From NCBI GenBank assembly GCA_002393725.1, contig DGTJ01000040.1:1-31565 (forward strand): DNA of 31,565 bases, written 5' to 3'. Under the pieces are notes generated by a model. That model saw only the letters and a list, made by a program, of their open reading frames with translations. It ran no database searches and was not told the DNA's origin. Shown here piece after piece: positions 8,334 through 15,518 of this stretch. Position numbers and translations under genes: made by a program. The stretch comes from Prevotella sp. UBA4339. Lineage in GTDB: Bacteria > Bacteroidota > Bacteroidia > Bacteroidales > Bacteroidaceae. Every line of letters starts with the position of its first letter. Position 1 is the stretch's first letter.

Positions 8334-9040
8334 CATTAAATTGTGCTATTATTGATGACGAGCCATTAGCAGTAGAACTGCTGGAGAGTTATGTCAAGAA
8401 GACTCCTTATCTGAACCTTATCGGAAGTTATACCAACACTGTCAACGCCATAAAGGATTTGCGGGACAATAGGATCGACGTGATATATCTGGACATTCAG
8501 ATGCCGAACCTCAGCGGAATGGAGTTCGCAAAAATATTGCCTTCTACTACAAAGGTGATTTTTACGACAGCCTTCCCACAGTATGCCATAGAGGGATATA
8601 AGGTGAATGCCATCGACTATCTGTTGAAACCGATATCCTATGATGAGTTTGTGCGCTCTACGGAAAAGGCTGTGGACTGGTTCAGTCATTCGAATAAGCA
8701 GGAATCGTATCTTAGCGACCGTACTATCTATGTTAAGACAGACTACAAGCTGCAGCGCCTGAATCTTGACGATATACTCTATGTGGAGAACTACAAGGAC
8801 TATGTGCATTTCCACATGAAGGATGGTGAGCGTGTGTCTACAAAGATCAGCATGCGCCGCCTGGAGGAGTTCCTGCCTAGTCCGGAGTTTATGCGAGTTC
8901 ATCGCTCGTTTGTTGTCAGGATGCCTGAGGTGCGTATCATCGAGCGAGGAAACATAGTATTTGACGATTTGTATGTTCCCATCACCGATAAGTATGTTGA
9001 TGAGGTTCAGAGATATCTCGACCAGCGTACGCTGGGGTGA
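8330..9040 (+). CDS. LytTR-family response regulator
   Basis: A 236-residue DNA-binding regulator and partner of the overlapping kinase. The receiver domain (residues 1-120) has the acidic pair DDE near residue 10, phospho-acceptor Asp55 in IYLDIQMP, a conserved Thr (IFTTAF) and Lys (LLKP). The LytTR domain (about 130-235) shows the family pattern LDDILYVENYKDYVHFH and FMRVHRSFVV. It is the last gene of the operon and likely regulates it. The LytTR target (two short direct repeats about one turn apart) cannot be identified with confidence upstream of the operon. Confidence 0.93.
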   Translation: MTLNCAIIDDEPLAVELLESYVKKTPYLNLIGSYTNTVNAIKDLRDNRIDVIYLDIQMPNLSGMEFAKILPSTTKVIFTTAFPQYAIEGYKVNAIDYLLKPISYDEFVRSTEKAVDWFSHSNKQESYLSDRTIYVKTDYKLQRLNLDDILYVENYKDYVHFHMKDGERVSTKISMRRLEEFLPSPEFMRVHRSFVVRMPEVRIIERGNIVFDDLYVPITDKYVDEVQRYLDQRTLG

Positions 9041-9043
9041 TGG

Positions 9044-9078
9044 GGAATGTGGAATGAGGAATGTGGAATGTGGAATTG
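9044..9078. repeat. Heptamer tandem repeat, five units of GGAATGW
   Basis: GGAATGT, GGAATGA, GGAATGT, GGAATGT and GGAATTG follow one another without gaps, starting 3 bases after the response regulator stop codon. No hairpin is formed. It belongs with the other short-period arrays in this window. Confidence 0.8.
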
Positions 9079-9183
9079 ACAAAAGAGAAGGTCGCTGGCT
9101 ATTGTTCTGCAAATAATTATTAATTTCTTCGTCGGTGGGAAAAGTTTATCATTTTTCATTTATCAATTGTCGCTTAAATATTG

Positions 9184-9191
9184 TATCTTTG
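9184..9191 (+). promoter_or_regulatory. -7 element of the fructose-bisphosphate aldolase promoter
   Basis: TATCTTTG matches TAnnTTTG. I see no convincing TTTG at the -33 spacing. An AT-rich leader of about 45-50 nt follows, typical of strongly translated Bacteroidetes genes. Confidence 0.6.
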
Positions 9192-9244
9192 CATGCGAAA
9201 ACGAGAAAAGATTTAAAAACTTAAATATTTTAAATTAAGGTAAT

Positions 9245-10249
9245 ATGGTAAATTATAAGGATTTAGGTCTCGTTAATACACGCGAGATGTTCAAGAGAGC
9301 AGTTGCCGGCGGTTATGCTATCCCCGCATTCAACTTCAACACGATGGAGCAGATGCAGGCTATCGTACAGGCTGCTGTTGAGACAAAGTCACCTGTTATC
9401 ATGCAGGTTTCCAAGGGTGCTCGTAACTATGCTAATGCTACTATTCTCCGCTATATGGCAGAGGGTGCTGTCGCTTATGCAAAGGAGCTGGGCTGCGCTC
9501 ATCCTGAGATTGTTCTGCACCTCGATCATGGTGACAGCTTCGAGCTCTGTAAGGATTGTATCGATATGGGCTTCTCTTCAGTAATGTATGATGGTAGCTC
9601 ACTGCCATACGAGGAGAACATCAAGATTTCTCGTCAGGTTGTAGAGTATGCTCATCAGTATGATGTTACCGTAGAGTGTGAGCTCGGTGTGCTCGCAGGT
9701 GTTGAGGATGAGGTTGCTTCTGAGGTTAGTCACTACACAAAGCCTGAGGAGGTTATCGACTTCGCTACCCGTACAGGCTGCGACTCTCTGGCTATCTCTA
9801 TCGGTACTTCTCATGGCGCTTACAAGTTCAAGCCCGAGCAGTGCACACGTGACCCGAAGACAGGTAGGCTCGTTCCTCCTCCACTCGCATTCGACGTGCT
9901 GGCAGAGATCGAGAAGAAGCTCCCTGGATTCCCAATCGTGCTTCATGGCTCTTCTTCTGTTCCTCAGGAAGAGGTTGACACCATCAATGCATACGGTGGC
10001 AAGCTGCCCGATGCAGTAGGTATCCCCGAGGAGCAGCTCCGCAAGGCTTCTAAGAGCGCTGTCTGCAAGATCAATATCGACTCAGACTCTCGTCTGGCAA
10101 TGACAGCTGCTATCCGCAAGTATCTGGCTGAGCATCCTGACCACTTCGATCCTCGCCAGTATCTGAAGCCAGCTCGTGAGAACATGAAGAAGATGTACAT
10201 CCACAAGATTGTAGATGTGCTTGGTTCTGACGGTAAGCTTGCTGAGTAA
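9245..10249 (+). CDS. fba: Class II fructose-1,6-bisphosphate aldolase
   Basis: A 334-residue zinc-dependent glycolytic enzyme that interconverts fructose-1,6-bisphosphate with dihydroxyacetone phosphate and glyceraldehyde-3-phosphate. Active-site blocks are intact: HLDHGDSFELC (catalytic Asp94, zinc-ligand His95), CELGVLAGVEDE, SIGTSHGAYKF, VLHGSSSVP and INIDSDSRLA. The last contains the phosphate-binding turn. Length matches the Bacteroidetes class II enzyme. Codons are strongly biased to GCT, CGT, GTT and CTC compared with the upstream operon, which fits high expression. It is monocistronic, with its own -7 box and a strong terminator. Confidence 0.96.
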   Translation: MVNYKDLGLVNTREMFKRAVAGGYAIPAFNFNTMEQMQAIVQAAVETKSPVIMQVSKGARNYANATILRYMAEGAVAYAKELGCAHPEIVLHLDHGDSFELCKDCIDMGFSSVMYDGSSLPYEENIKISRQVVEYAHQYDVTVECELGVLAGVEDEVASEVSHYTKPEEVIDFATRTGCDSLAISIGTSHGAYKFKPEQCTRDPKTGRLVPPPLAFDVLAEIEKKLPGFPIVLHGSSSVPQEEVDTINAYGGKLPDAVGIPEEQLRKASKSAVCKINIDSDSRLAMTAAIRKYLAEHPDHFDPRQYLKPARENMKKMYIHKIVDVLGSDGKLAE

Positions 10250-10267
10250 TCGGTAGATAGAAAAATA

Positions 10268-10312
10268 AAAAATAATCCCCGCCATCAGATGTGGTGGGGA
10301 TTATTTTTTTTA
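10268..10312. terminator. Bidirectional terminator between aldolase and the DUF4831 gene
   Basis: AATAATCCCCGCCA (10271-10284) pairs with TGGTGGGGATTATT (10292-10305) with one G-U pair, extended by A/T flanks. T-runs on the right serve the plus strand and A-runs on the left (10259-10270) serve the minus strand. It overlaps the stop codon of the minus-strand gene (10310-10312). Confidence 0.9.
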
Positions 10313-11386
10313 TTTAGGTTGTTCGGCTTCGAGCCTGTCTATGGCTCCGGTTACCGGATTAAGCCATAAGTGAGTGGTATACCGCTTGTTGAAGAGTGCA
10401 CCACTGAGAAGTTCCGTGTTACCGAACTGTGCTGCAGGCAGCTCTTCTTCAGCTATTGTACCATCGGCATTGAAGATGACAGACTTCATCTTGCCAGGGA
10501 CATTGATATATATGCCTGGTTCCTGCTTGTGCTTCTTTTTTTCGTTGGCATCTGCCATCGGAGTGGCATGAAGGTTCTCTATATTAATATAATAAGGTGT
10601 ACCAGACAAGTCGTCGTTATCAACTATTCCCAACTTCTTAGAGAATCGGAACAACAGTCTGGGGCTCGTCTCATTATCAGGAATAATGGTGATGACCTTT
10701 TCAAGAGTGTCTTTCTGGGAGATTCCCGCAAATAGACTGGTCAGTGCAAAGTCCTGCATGTCGAGTTGACTGAGCATCAGCTTCAGTTGAGCCCCGTCGC
10801 TTGGCATATTGTCTGCCTGGCCTCTTACCAGCAGGTTACGACTCTCGCGGATGTCGTAGATTTCGCGAGCTGTAAGTTCTGCCATCTTTGCAGTACTGCC
10901 AGAAGCGAGAATCTCTTCGTTCATAAATTGGCGAGGATTGGTTATCTGCTGTCGTGGAGCAGCCTTGAAAGCAGGGAACAGCTTTACTGGTTTTGGAGTT
11001 CCGTTGATGGAAAGAAGCACGCCGTCATTGGATAATGCTATATTGGCAGCTACAGTCTTGGGGTCAAATTTCACGGCAAAGCACTTCAGCGTATCAGCCA
11101 CGCCTATAGCTTCTTGCCGTATCCCTGTGATGCGATATGCTACAGAAGGTACTGTGGGTACGTTCTTAAGTCGCAAATAACGGTCAGCATACTTGCAGAA
11201 GTCCCCTGGTGTATAACTTGTCTTTTCTATCTGTACAGTCACCTGTATGGCAGTTTTGGGAAGAAAGTAAATCGCCCCTTCGCTATTGACCCCAGGAACA
11301 TACTGGCTGGTGCTGGTCTGTGCAGAGGCGGGAGATGGTAATAATGTATAAAAGATTAATGATAAACCTGAAATAAATCTCTTCAT
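10310..11386 (-). CDS. DUF4831 family exported protein
   Basis: A 358-residue protein with a signal peptide (residues 1-22, ending ASAQ), so periplasmic or membrane-associated. The body resembles the DUF4831 family that is common in Bacteroidales and has no assigned function. Recognisable stretches are YVPGVNSEGAIYFLPKTAI near the start, the lysine-rich patch NEKKKHKQEP at about 280, and GALFNKRYTTHLWLNPVTGAI near the end. No cysteine lipobox and no enzymatic motif is seen. It lies 61 bases after the NAD(P)HX repair gene on the same strand, and no TAnnTTTG box is evident between them, so they may share a transcript. Family name is fairly secure; function unknown. Confidence 0.75.
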   Translation of the reverse strand: MKRFISGLSLIFYTLLPSPASAQTSTSQYVPGVNSEGAIYFLPKTAIQVTVQIEKTSYTPGDFCKYADRYLRLKNVPTVPSVAYRITGIRQEAIGVADTLKCFAVKFDPKTVAANIALSNDGVLLSINGTPKPVKLFPAFKAAPRQQITNPRQFMNEEILASGSTAKMAELTAREIYDIRESRNLLVRGQADNMPSDGAQLKLMLSQLDMQDFALTSLFAGISQKDTLEKVITIIPDNETSPRLLFRFSKKLGIVDNDDLSGTPYYINIENLHATPMADANEKKKHKQEPGIYINVPGKMKSVIFNADGTIAEEELPAAQFGNTELLSGALFNKRYTTHLWLNPVTGAIDRLEAEQPK

Positions 11387-11429
11387 CTGTGTTTTTAATT
11401 AATTTGTCTACTATTATAAATGCCTAATT

Positions 11430-11453
11430 GTCTAACAGTCTAATGGTCTAGTC
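11430..11453. repeat. Octamer tandem repeat, three units of GTCTARYR type
   Basis: GTCTAACA, GTCTAATG and GTCTAGTC are contiguous. The last unit contains the stop codon of the minus-strand NAD(P)HX gene (11448-11450). Confidence 0.6.
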
Positions 11454-12959
11454 TCTTAGTCTTTTGAAAGCCTGTGGCAGATACTTGATGATGTCGCTTG
11501 CAATAACGCTTTCTTCACCGAGTTCCTTGGCAGCTATGTCACCGGCAAGACCGTGAAGATACATTCCTATAAGGCACGCATCCTTCTGCTTATATCCCCT
11601 TGCAAGCAGGCCGGTAATGATACCTGTGAGTACATCCCCGCTACCGGCTGTTGCCATTCCTGCATTGCCAGTGGAGTTGAAAATCACATGACCGTCAGGG
11701 AGGCAGAGGGCAGAATGGTGACCTTTCAGGATGACATAGCCTTCGATCTGCTCTGCGAGATTACGGGCTTTTGACAGACGTTCGTAACTTTCGTTGCAGT
11801 GCCCTTCCAGGCGTTCCAGTTCCTTTGGGTGCGGAGTCAAGATTATCCCCTTTGGCAGTTGCTGTATCCAGGCCCTGTGATTAGCAAGGATATTTATAGC
11901 GTCTGCATCTGCGACTATTGGGCATTGAGAACGGCGTAGTTGTGAGATTAGTGCCACCGCTGTCTGTTCGCTCGTGCCAAGGCCTGGCCCGATTCCCAAT
12001 GCGTCAAAGTCCTCTGTGTCGACAGCTTCAGAGAAGACTGTCTCGTCACGGTCAAACTGTATTATCGCCTCCGGTGCACTTATCTGAAGTATCATGCTGT
12101 TCTGCTTTGGGGTATGAGTGTGCACCTTTCCTGCTCCGGAGCGCAGGCATGCCTGAGTTGCAAGGACAGAAGCCCCGGCCATACCGTAGCTCCCTGCTAT
12201 AATCAGGGCATTTCCCATATTTCCCTTATGAGCGTATGGATTGCGTCTGAGAAGTAACGGGCGGATGTCGTTCTCCTCGGCAATAGAGTAATTTGACTCA
12301 ATCTTCTCTATCCCTTCTTGGCTGAGACGGATGTCGAGTATCTTCAGCCTACCTATGAGCTGTTGATTCTCTGGGAAGAGGAAAGATAGTTTCTTCTGCC
12401 CCAGGGTCAATGTCAGGTCGGCACGTATGATGTTTGCGCGGATATTGTAACTGTTGTCCTCAGTCATCAATCCTGATGGAACATCAATACTTACTACCTG
12501 TGCAGGGCTGTTGTTGATGTATTTCACCAATGAGGCGAATCCCCCAGCAAGAGGCTTGTTTAGCCCTGAACCGAAAAGACCGTCAACCACGAGCATCCCC
12601 TCTTCTAGGCGAGGAGGCTCAAACTCTTCTGTGACCTCGACAAAACCAGTCACCCGCTTGTCGATCATACGGGCTTTGTTGGCTGCACAGTCTTCCGAAA
12701 GGTGTCCGGAGATATTAAAAAGATAAGTCTTGACGTCGTATCCCTTGTCGGAGAGAATACGCGCTACTGCTAAAGCATCGCCACCGTTGTTCCCATAGCC
12801 TGCGAATACTACGACGGGAGTAGAATTAGACCATTCTAAGGAAATTGCATTTGCGATAGCTTTAGCAGCACGCTCCATCAGATCGATTGACTTGATGGGC
12901 TCGTTCTCTATAGTATACCTGTCCAGTTCGTGTATCTGGGCACTAGTGAAAAGTTTCAT
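11448..12959 (-). CDS. nnr: Bifunctional NAD(P)H-hydrate epimerase / ADP-dependent NAD(P)H-hydrate dehydratase
   Basis: A 503-residue metabolite-repair enzyme that epimerises damaged NAD(P)HX and dehydrates it back to NAD(P)H. The N-terminal YjeF_N domain (about 1-215) has GYGNNGGDALAVARIL (from residue 54) and GLFGSGL. The C-terminal ribokinase-like domain (about 225-500) has NPYAHKGNMGNALIIAGSYGMAGA and the nucleotide-site motif GNAGMATAGSGDVLTGII at about 430. The frame could start at 12995. I chose ATG 12959 because it gives the family N-terminus MKLFTSAQIHELD and because a -7 box (12964-12971) lies so close that transcription would begin at or next to this ATG. Divergent from hpt. Confidence 0.93.
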   Translation of the reverse strand: MKLFTSAQIHELDRYTIENEPIKSIDLMERAAKAIANAISLEWSNSTPVVVFAGYGNNGGDALAVARILSDKGYDVKTYLFNISGHLSEDCAANKARMIDKRVTGFVEVTEEFEPPRLEEGMLVVDGLFGSGLNKPLAGGFASLVKYINNSPAQVVSIDVPSGLMTEDNSYNIRANIIRADLTLTLGQKKLSFLFPENQQLIGRLKILDIRLSQEGIEKIESNYSIAEENDIRPLLLRRNPYAHKGNMGNALIIAGSYGMAGASVLATQACLRSGAGKVHTHTPKQNSMILQISAPEAIIQFDRDETVFSEAVDTEDFDALGIGPGLGTSEQTAVALISQLRRSQCPIVADADAINILANHRAWIQQLPKGIILTPHPKELERLEGHCNESYERLSKARNLAEQIEGYVILKGHHSALCLPDGHVIFNSTGNAGMATAGSGDVLTGIITGLLARGYKQKDACLIGMYLHGLAGDIAAKELGEESVIASDIIKYLPQAFKRLRD

Positions 12960-12963
12960 AGTG

Positions 12964-12971
12964 CAAAAGTA
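12964..12971 (-). promoter_or_regulatory. -7 element of the nnr promoter, implying a nearly leaderless transcript
   Basis: On the minus strand the sequence reads TACTTTTG, a match to TAnnTTTG, ending 5 bases before the ATG at 12959. Known spacing from -7 to start of transcription places +1 at about the A of the ATG. No clear TTTG at -33. Confidence 0.55.
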
Positions 12972-12990
12972 ATGAAAAAGAGTCATAGAA

Positions 12991-13010
12991 AACACGGATT
13001 AACACAGATT
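12991..13010. repeat. Two 10-bp direct repeats in the nnr/hpt divergent spacer
   Basis: AACACGGATT and AACACAGATT are adjacent, one base apart in sequence, in the region between the two divergent promoters. This could be an operator of one-turn period or one of the dispersed Bacteroidetes spacer repeats. Confidence 0.55.
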
Positions 13011-13033
13011 AATACTATTTTTTCTGGAAAAAC

Positions 13034-13064
13034 GTTGAAATGTGTTACTTTTTTAGTAATTTTG
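13034..13064 (+). promoter_or_regulatory. Promoter of the hpt-adk-obgE operon
   Basis: TAATTTTG at 13057-13064 fits the -7 consensus exactly. GTTG at 13034-13037 is a three-of-four -33 match with a 19-nt spacer. Its position excludes the frame-open ATG at 13040 and supports ATG 13088. Confidence 0.7.
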
Positions 13065-13087
13065 CAGAAAAATTTGTCATTCCCATT

Positions 13088-13633
13088 ATGAGCATCGTTA
13101 AGATTAAGGATAAATCTTTTAAGGTCTCTATTCCTGAGACAGAGATAAAAAGTCGGGTGAAAGCTTTGGCAGAGCAGATTAATAAAGATTTGGCAGGTAA
13201 GAATCCATTGTTCCTCTGCGTCTTAAACGGTTCATTTATTTTTGCAGCTGATTTGCTTCGTGAGATAACGATTCCTTCGAATATCTCATTCGTGAAGCTG
13301 GCTTCATACCAGGGAACTACTTCTACGGGAAAGGTGAAAAAAATAATAGGACTGAATGAGGATCTCACTGGGCGTACGATTGTTATCATTGAGGACATCG
13401 TAGACACAGGCCACACCATGAAGCAGATGCTAGAATCGCTGGGCACGCATAATCCGGCATCAGTGCATATTTGTACTCTCTTCGTGAAGCCGGATAAGCT
13501 GGAGGAACCTCTGGATATCGATTATTTTGCGTTTAGTATCCCTGACGACTTTATCGTTGGCTACGGTCTTGATTATGATCAGGAGGGCAGAGGACTGAAA
13601 GACATCTATACAATTCTTGATAATAAAGGGTAA
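13088..13633 (+). CDS. hpt: Hypoxanthine phosphoribosyltransferase
   Basis: A 181-residue cytoplasmic purine-salvage enzyme that converts hypoxanthine or guanine plus PRPP to IMP or GMP. It has the family opening KIKDKSFKVSIPETEI, the flexible-loop region SYQGTTSTGKVK and the PRPP-binding motif VIIEDIVDTGHTM at about residues 99-111. It also has the C-terminal DFIVGYGLDYDQEGRGLKDIYTI that stacks on the purine. The frame is open further upstream to 13040, but that start would lie upstream of the -7 promoter element, and ATG 13088 gives the usual length. First gene of an operon with adk (23-base gap) and obgE. Confidence 0.94.
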   Translation: MSIVKIKDKSFKVSIPETEIKSRVKALAEQINKDLAGKNPLFLCVLNGSFIFAADLLREITIPSNISFVKLASYQGTTSTGKVKKIIGLNEDLTGRTIVIIEDIVDTGHTMKQMLESLGTHNPASVHICTLFVKPDKLEEPLDIDYFAFSIPDDFIVGYGLDYDQEGRGLKDIYTILDNKG

Positions 13634-13656
13634 ATAACAAAAATAAATTCAGGATA

Positions 13657-14226
13657 ATGAAGAATATTGTAATTTTCGGCGCTCCGGGGTCTGGGAAAGG
13701 TACACAGAGCGACAAGTTGATTGAGAAGTATGGTCTTAACCATATATCTACCGGTGACGTGCTTCGTGCAGAGATTAAGAAAGGTACAGAACTAGGTAAG
13801 ACGGCAGCCAGCTATATCGACAAGGGGAATCTTATCCCTGACGATCTGATGGTAAGCATTCTTGCCTCTGTCTATGACAGTTTCGGTGACCATAAAGGAG
13901 TAATTTTCGATGGTTTCCCCCGTACTATCCCACAGGCTGAAGCTCTGAAGAAAATGCTTGATGAGCGTGGTGACCGGGTGGCTGCAATGATTGAGCTTGA
14001 CGTGCCGGAGGACGAGCTTATGAAGCGTCTTATCCTCCGTGGACAGCAGAGTGGACGTGCTGATGACAATGAGGAGACTATCAAAAAGCGCCTCGTGGTA
14101 TATCACTCTCAGACTCAGCCGCTAATAGAATGGTATAAGAATGAGGGCATCCATTATCATATTGATGGACAGGGTGAGCTCGACCGTATCTTCACAGATA
14201 TTTGTGAGGTAATGGACAGAATATAA
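13657..14226 (+). CDS. adk: Adenylate kinase, short (LID-less) form
   Basis: A 189-residue enzyme that balances ATP, ADP and AMP. P-loop GAPGSGKGT is at residues 8-16. The AMP-binding region carries ISTGDVLRAEI and FDGFPRTIPQAEAL, and DVPEDELMKRLILRG leads into the lid region. The lid is reduced to a short loop (QQSGRADDNEETIKKRL) with no zinc cysteines, as in other short-type bacterial adenylate kinases. It lies between hpt and obgE; obgE begins one base after its stop. The grouping with hpt makes sense as purine nucleotide salvage. Confidence 0.95.
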   Translation: MKNIVIFGAPGSGKGTQSDKLIEKYGLNHISTGDVLRAEIKKGTELGKTAASYIDKGNLIPDDLMVSILASVYDSFGDHKGVIFDGFPRTIPQAEALKKMLDERGDRVAAMIELDVPEDELMKRLILRGQQSGRADDNEETIKKRLVVYHSQTQPLIEWYKNEGIHYHIDGQGELDRIFTDICEVMDRI

Positions 14227-14227
14227 T

Positions 14228-15409
14228 ATGGAGAGTAATTTCGTAGATTACGTAAAGATAATGTGCCGCTCCGGAAAGGGCGGTAAGGGCAGCATGCACC
14301 TTAAGCACGTGAAATATAACCCAAATGGCGGTCCTGATGGAGGTGACGGCGGCAAGGGAGGAAGTATATATCTTCGCGGCAATCATAACTACTGGACTCT
14401 GCTCCACCTGAAATATGAGCGTCATATCTTCGCTGAGCATGGAGGTAACGGTGGTAAGGATAAATGTCATGGTACTGATGGTAAGGATGTCTATATCGAC
14501 GTGCCTTGTGGTACTGTTGTATACAATGCAGAGACGGGAAAATACGTCTGCGATGTTACGTATGATGGTCAGGAGGTGTTGCTTCTGAAAGGCGGTCGTG
14601 GAGGACTTGGCAACTTCCAGTTCCGTTCTGCCACAAATCAGGCTCCACGTTATGCGCAGCCAGGAGAACCGATGCAGGAGATGACAATCATCCTCGAGTT
14701 GAAGCTTCTGGCTGACGTCGGTTTGGTGGGTTTTCCTAATGCAGGTAAGTCCACATTGGTGTCATCACTTTCAAATGCCCGTCCGAAGATAGCTAACTAT
14801 CCCTTTACTACGATGGAACCCTCGCTTGGTATCGTGGGCTATCGCGACAACAAGTCGTTTGTGATGGCAGATATCCCAGGTATAATTGAAGGAGCTTCAG
14901 AAGGAAAAGGCCTCGGACTTAGGTTCTTGCGTCATATCGAGCGAAACTCACTGCTGCTCTTTATGGTTCCAGGTGATACTGATGACATAAAGCGCGAATA
15001 TGAGATATTGCTGAATGAGTTGAGACAGTTTAATCCGGAGATGCTCGACAAGCATCGCGTGCTGGCAGTGACAAAATGTGACCTCCTCGATGAAGAACTT
15101 GTTGAGATGCTCCGTGAGACACTGCCTGACGACCTGCCTGTAGTGTTTATCTCCGCAGTAACAGGCTACGGGCTTGAGGAACTTAAGGACGTGCTTTGGA
15201 ATGAACTCAATGCTGAAAGTAATAAGCTTCAGGCACTTACATCGGAGGACTCGCTGGTGCATCGTGATAAGGACATGACTCGTTTTGCTGAGGAAATGGC
15301 CGACGAGGGAGAGGATGATGATATTGAATATATCGACGAAGATGAGATAGAAGACCTTGACGATTTCGAGTACGATGAAGATAGCTCAACTTCTTTTACC
15401 AATTTTTAA
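14228..15409 (+). CDS. obgE: Obg/CgtA GTPase
   Basis: A 393-residue ribosome-assembly and stress GTPase. The glycine-rich Obg domain (about 1-158) is intact (GGPDGGDGGKGGS, GGNGGKDKCHGTDG, GGRGGLGNFQF). The G domain has G1 GFPNAGKST (from about 167), G2/G3 YPFTTMEP and DIPGIIEGASEGKGLG, G4 TKCD (about 282) and G5 SAVTG. No OCT domain follows; the protein ends in a highly acidic Asp/Glu tail (about 355-385), a known variable feature of Obg proteins. It is the third gene of the operon with hpt and adk, one base after adk. Confidence 0.96.
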   Translation: MESNFVDYVKIMCRSGKGGKGSMHLKHVKYNPNGGPDGGDGGKGGSIYLRGNHNYWTLLHLKYERHIFAEHGGNGGKDKCHGTDGKDVYIDVPCGTVVYNAETGKYVCDVTYDGQEVLLLKGGRGGLGNFQFRSATNQAPRYAQPGEPMQEMTIILELKLLADVGLVGFPNAGKSTLVSSLSNARPKIANYPFTTMEPSLGIVGYRDNKSFVMADIPGIIEGASEGKGLGLRFLRHIERNSLLLFMVPGDTDDIKREYEILLNELRQFNPEMLDKHRVLAVTKCDLLDEELVEMLRETLPDDLPVVFISAVTGYGLEELKDVLWNELNAESNKLQALTSEDSLVHRDKDMTRFAEEMADEGEDDDIEYIDEDEIEDLDDFEYDEDSSTSFTNF

Positions 15410-15426
15410 AAAAGTTGGAATTTTAT
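15387..15426 (+). terminator. Possible weak terminator after obgE
   Basis: CAACTT (15387-15392) and TTTTA (15394-15398) can pair with AAGTTG (15412-15417) and TAAAA (15407-15411) around one bulged C, followed by a mixed A/T tract. The stem is AU-rich and includes the stop codon, so this is weak. Confidence 0.3.
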
Positions 15427-15449
15427 AACATTATATCGATTCTTTTAAT

Positions 15450-15457
15450 TAATTTTG
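15450..15457 (+). promoter_or_regulatory. -7 element of the first TonB-dependent receptor operon
   Basis: TAATTTTG matches TAnnTTTG and is followed by an AT-rich leader of about 55 nt. No clear -33 element. A six-codon open frame (15475-15495) lies in the leader. Confidence 0.6.
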
Positions 15458-15518
15458 CACCCGTAAAATAAATAATGGGCGTGAGCCTCAAATAATAATT
15501 AACAACAATTCTAAATTT

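Noticed and set aside
8366..9112. 248-residue antisense open frame across the response regulator
   Set aside because: It mirrors the codon structure of a clear LytTR regulator and lacks a promoter; its N-terminus is only the translated GGAATGW repeat.
13040..13087. Longer start for hpt
   Set aside because: It would begin upstream of the -7 box and adds residues not expected in the family.
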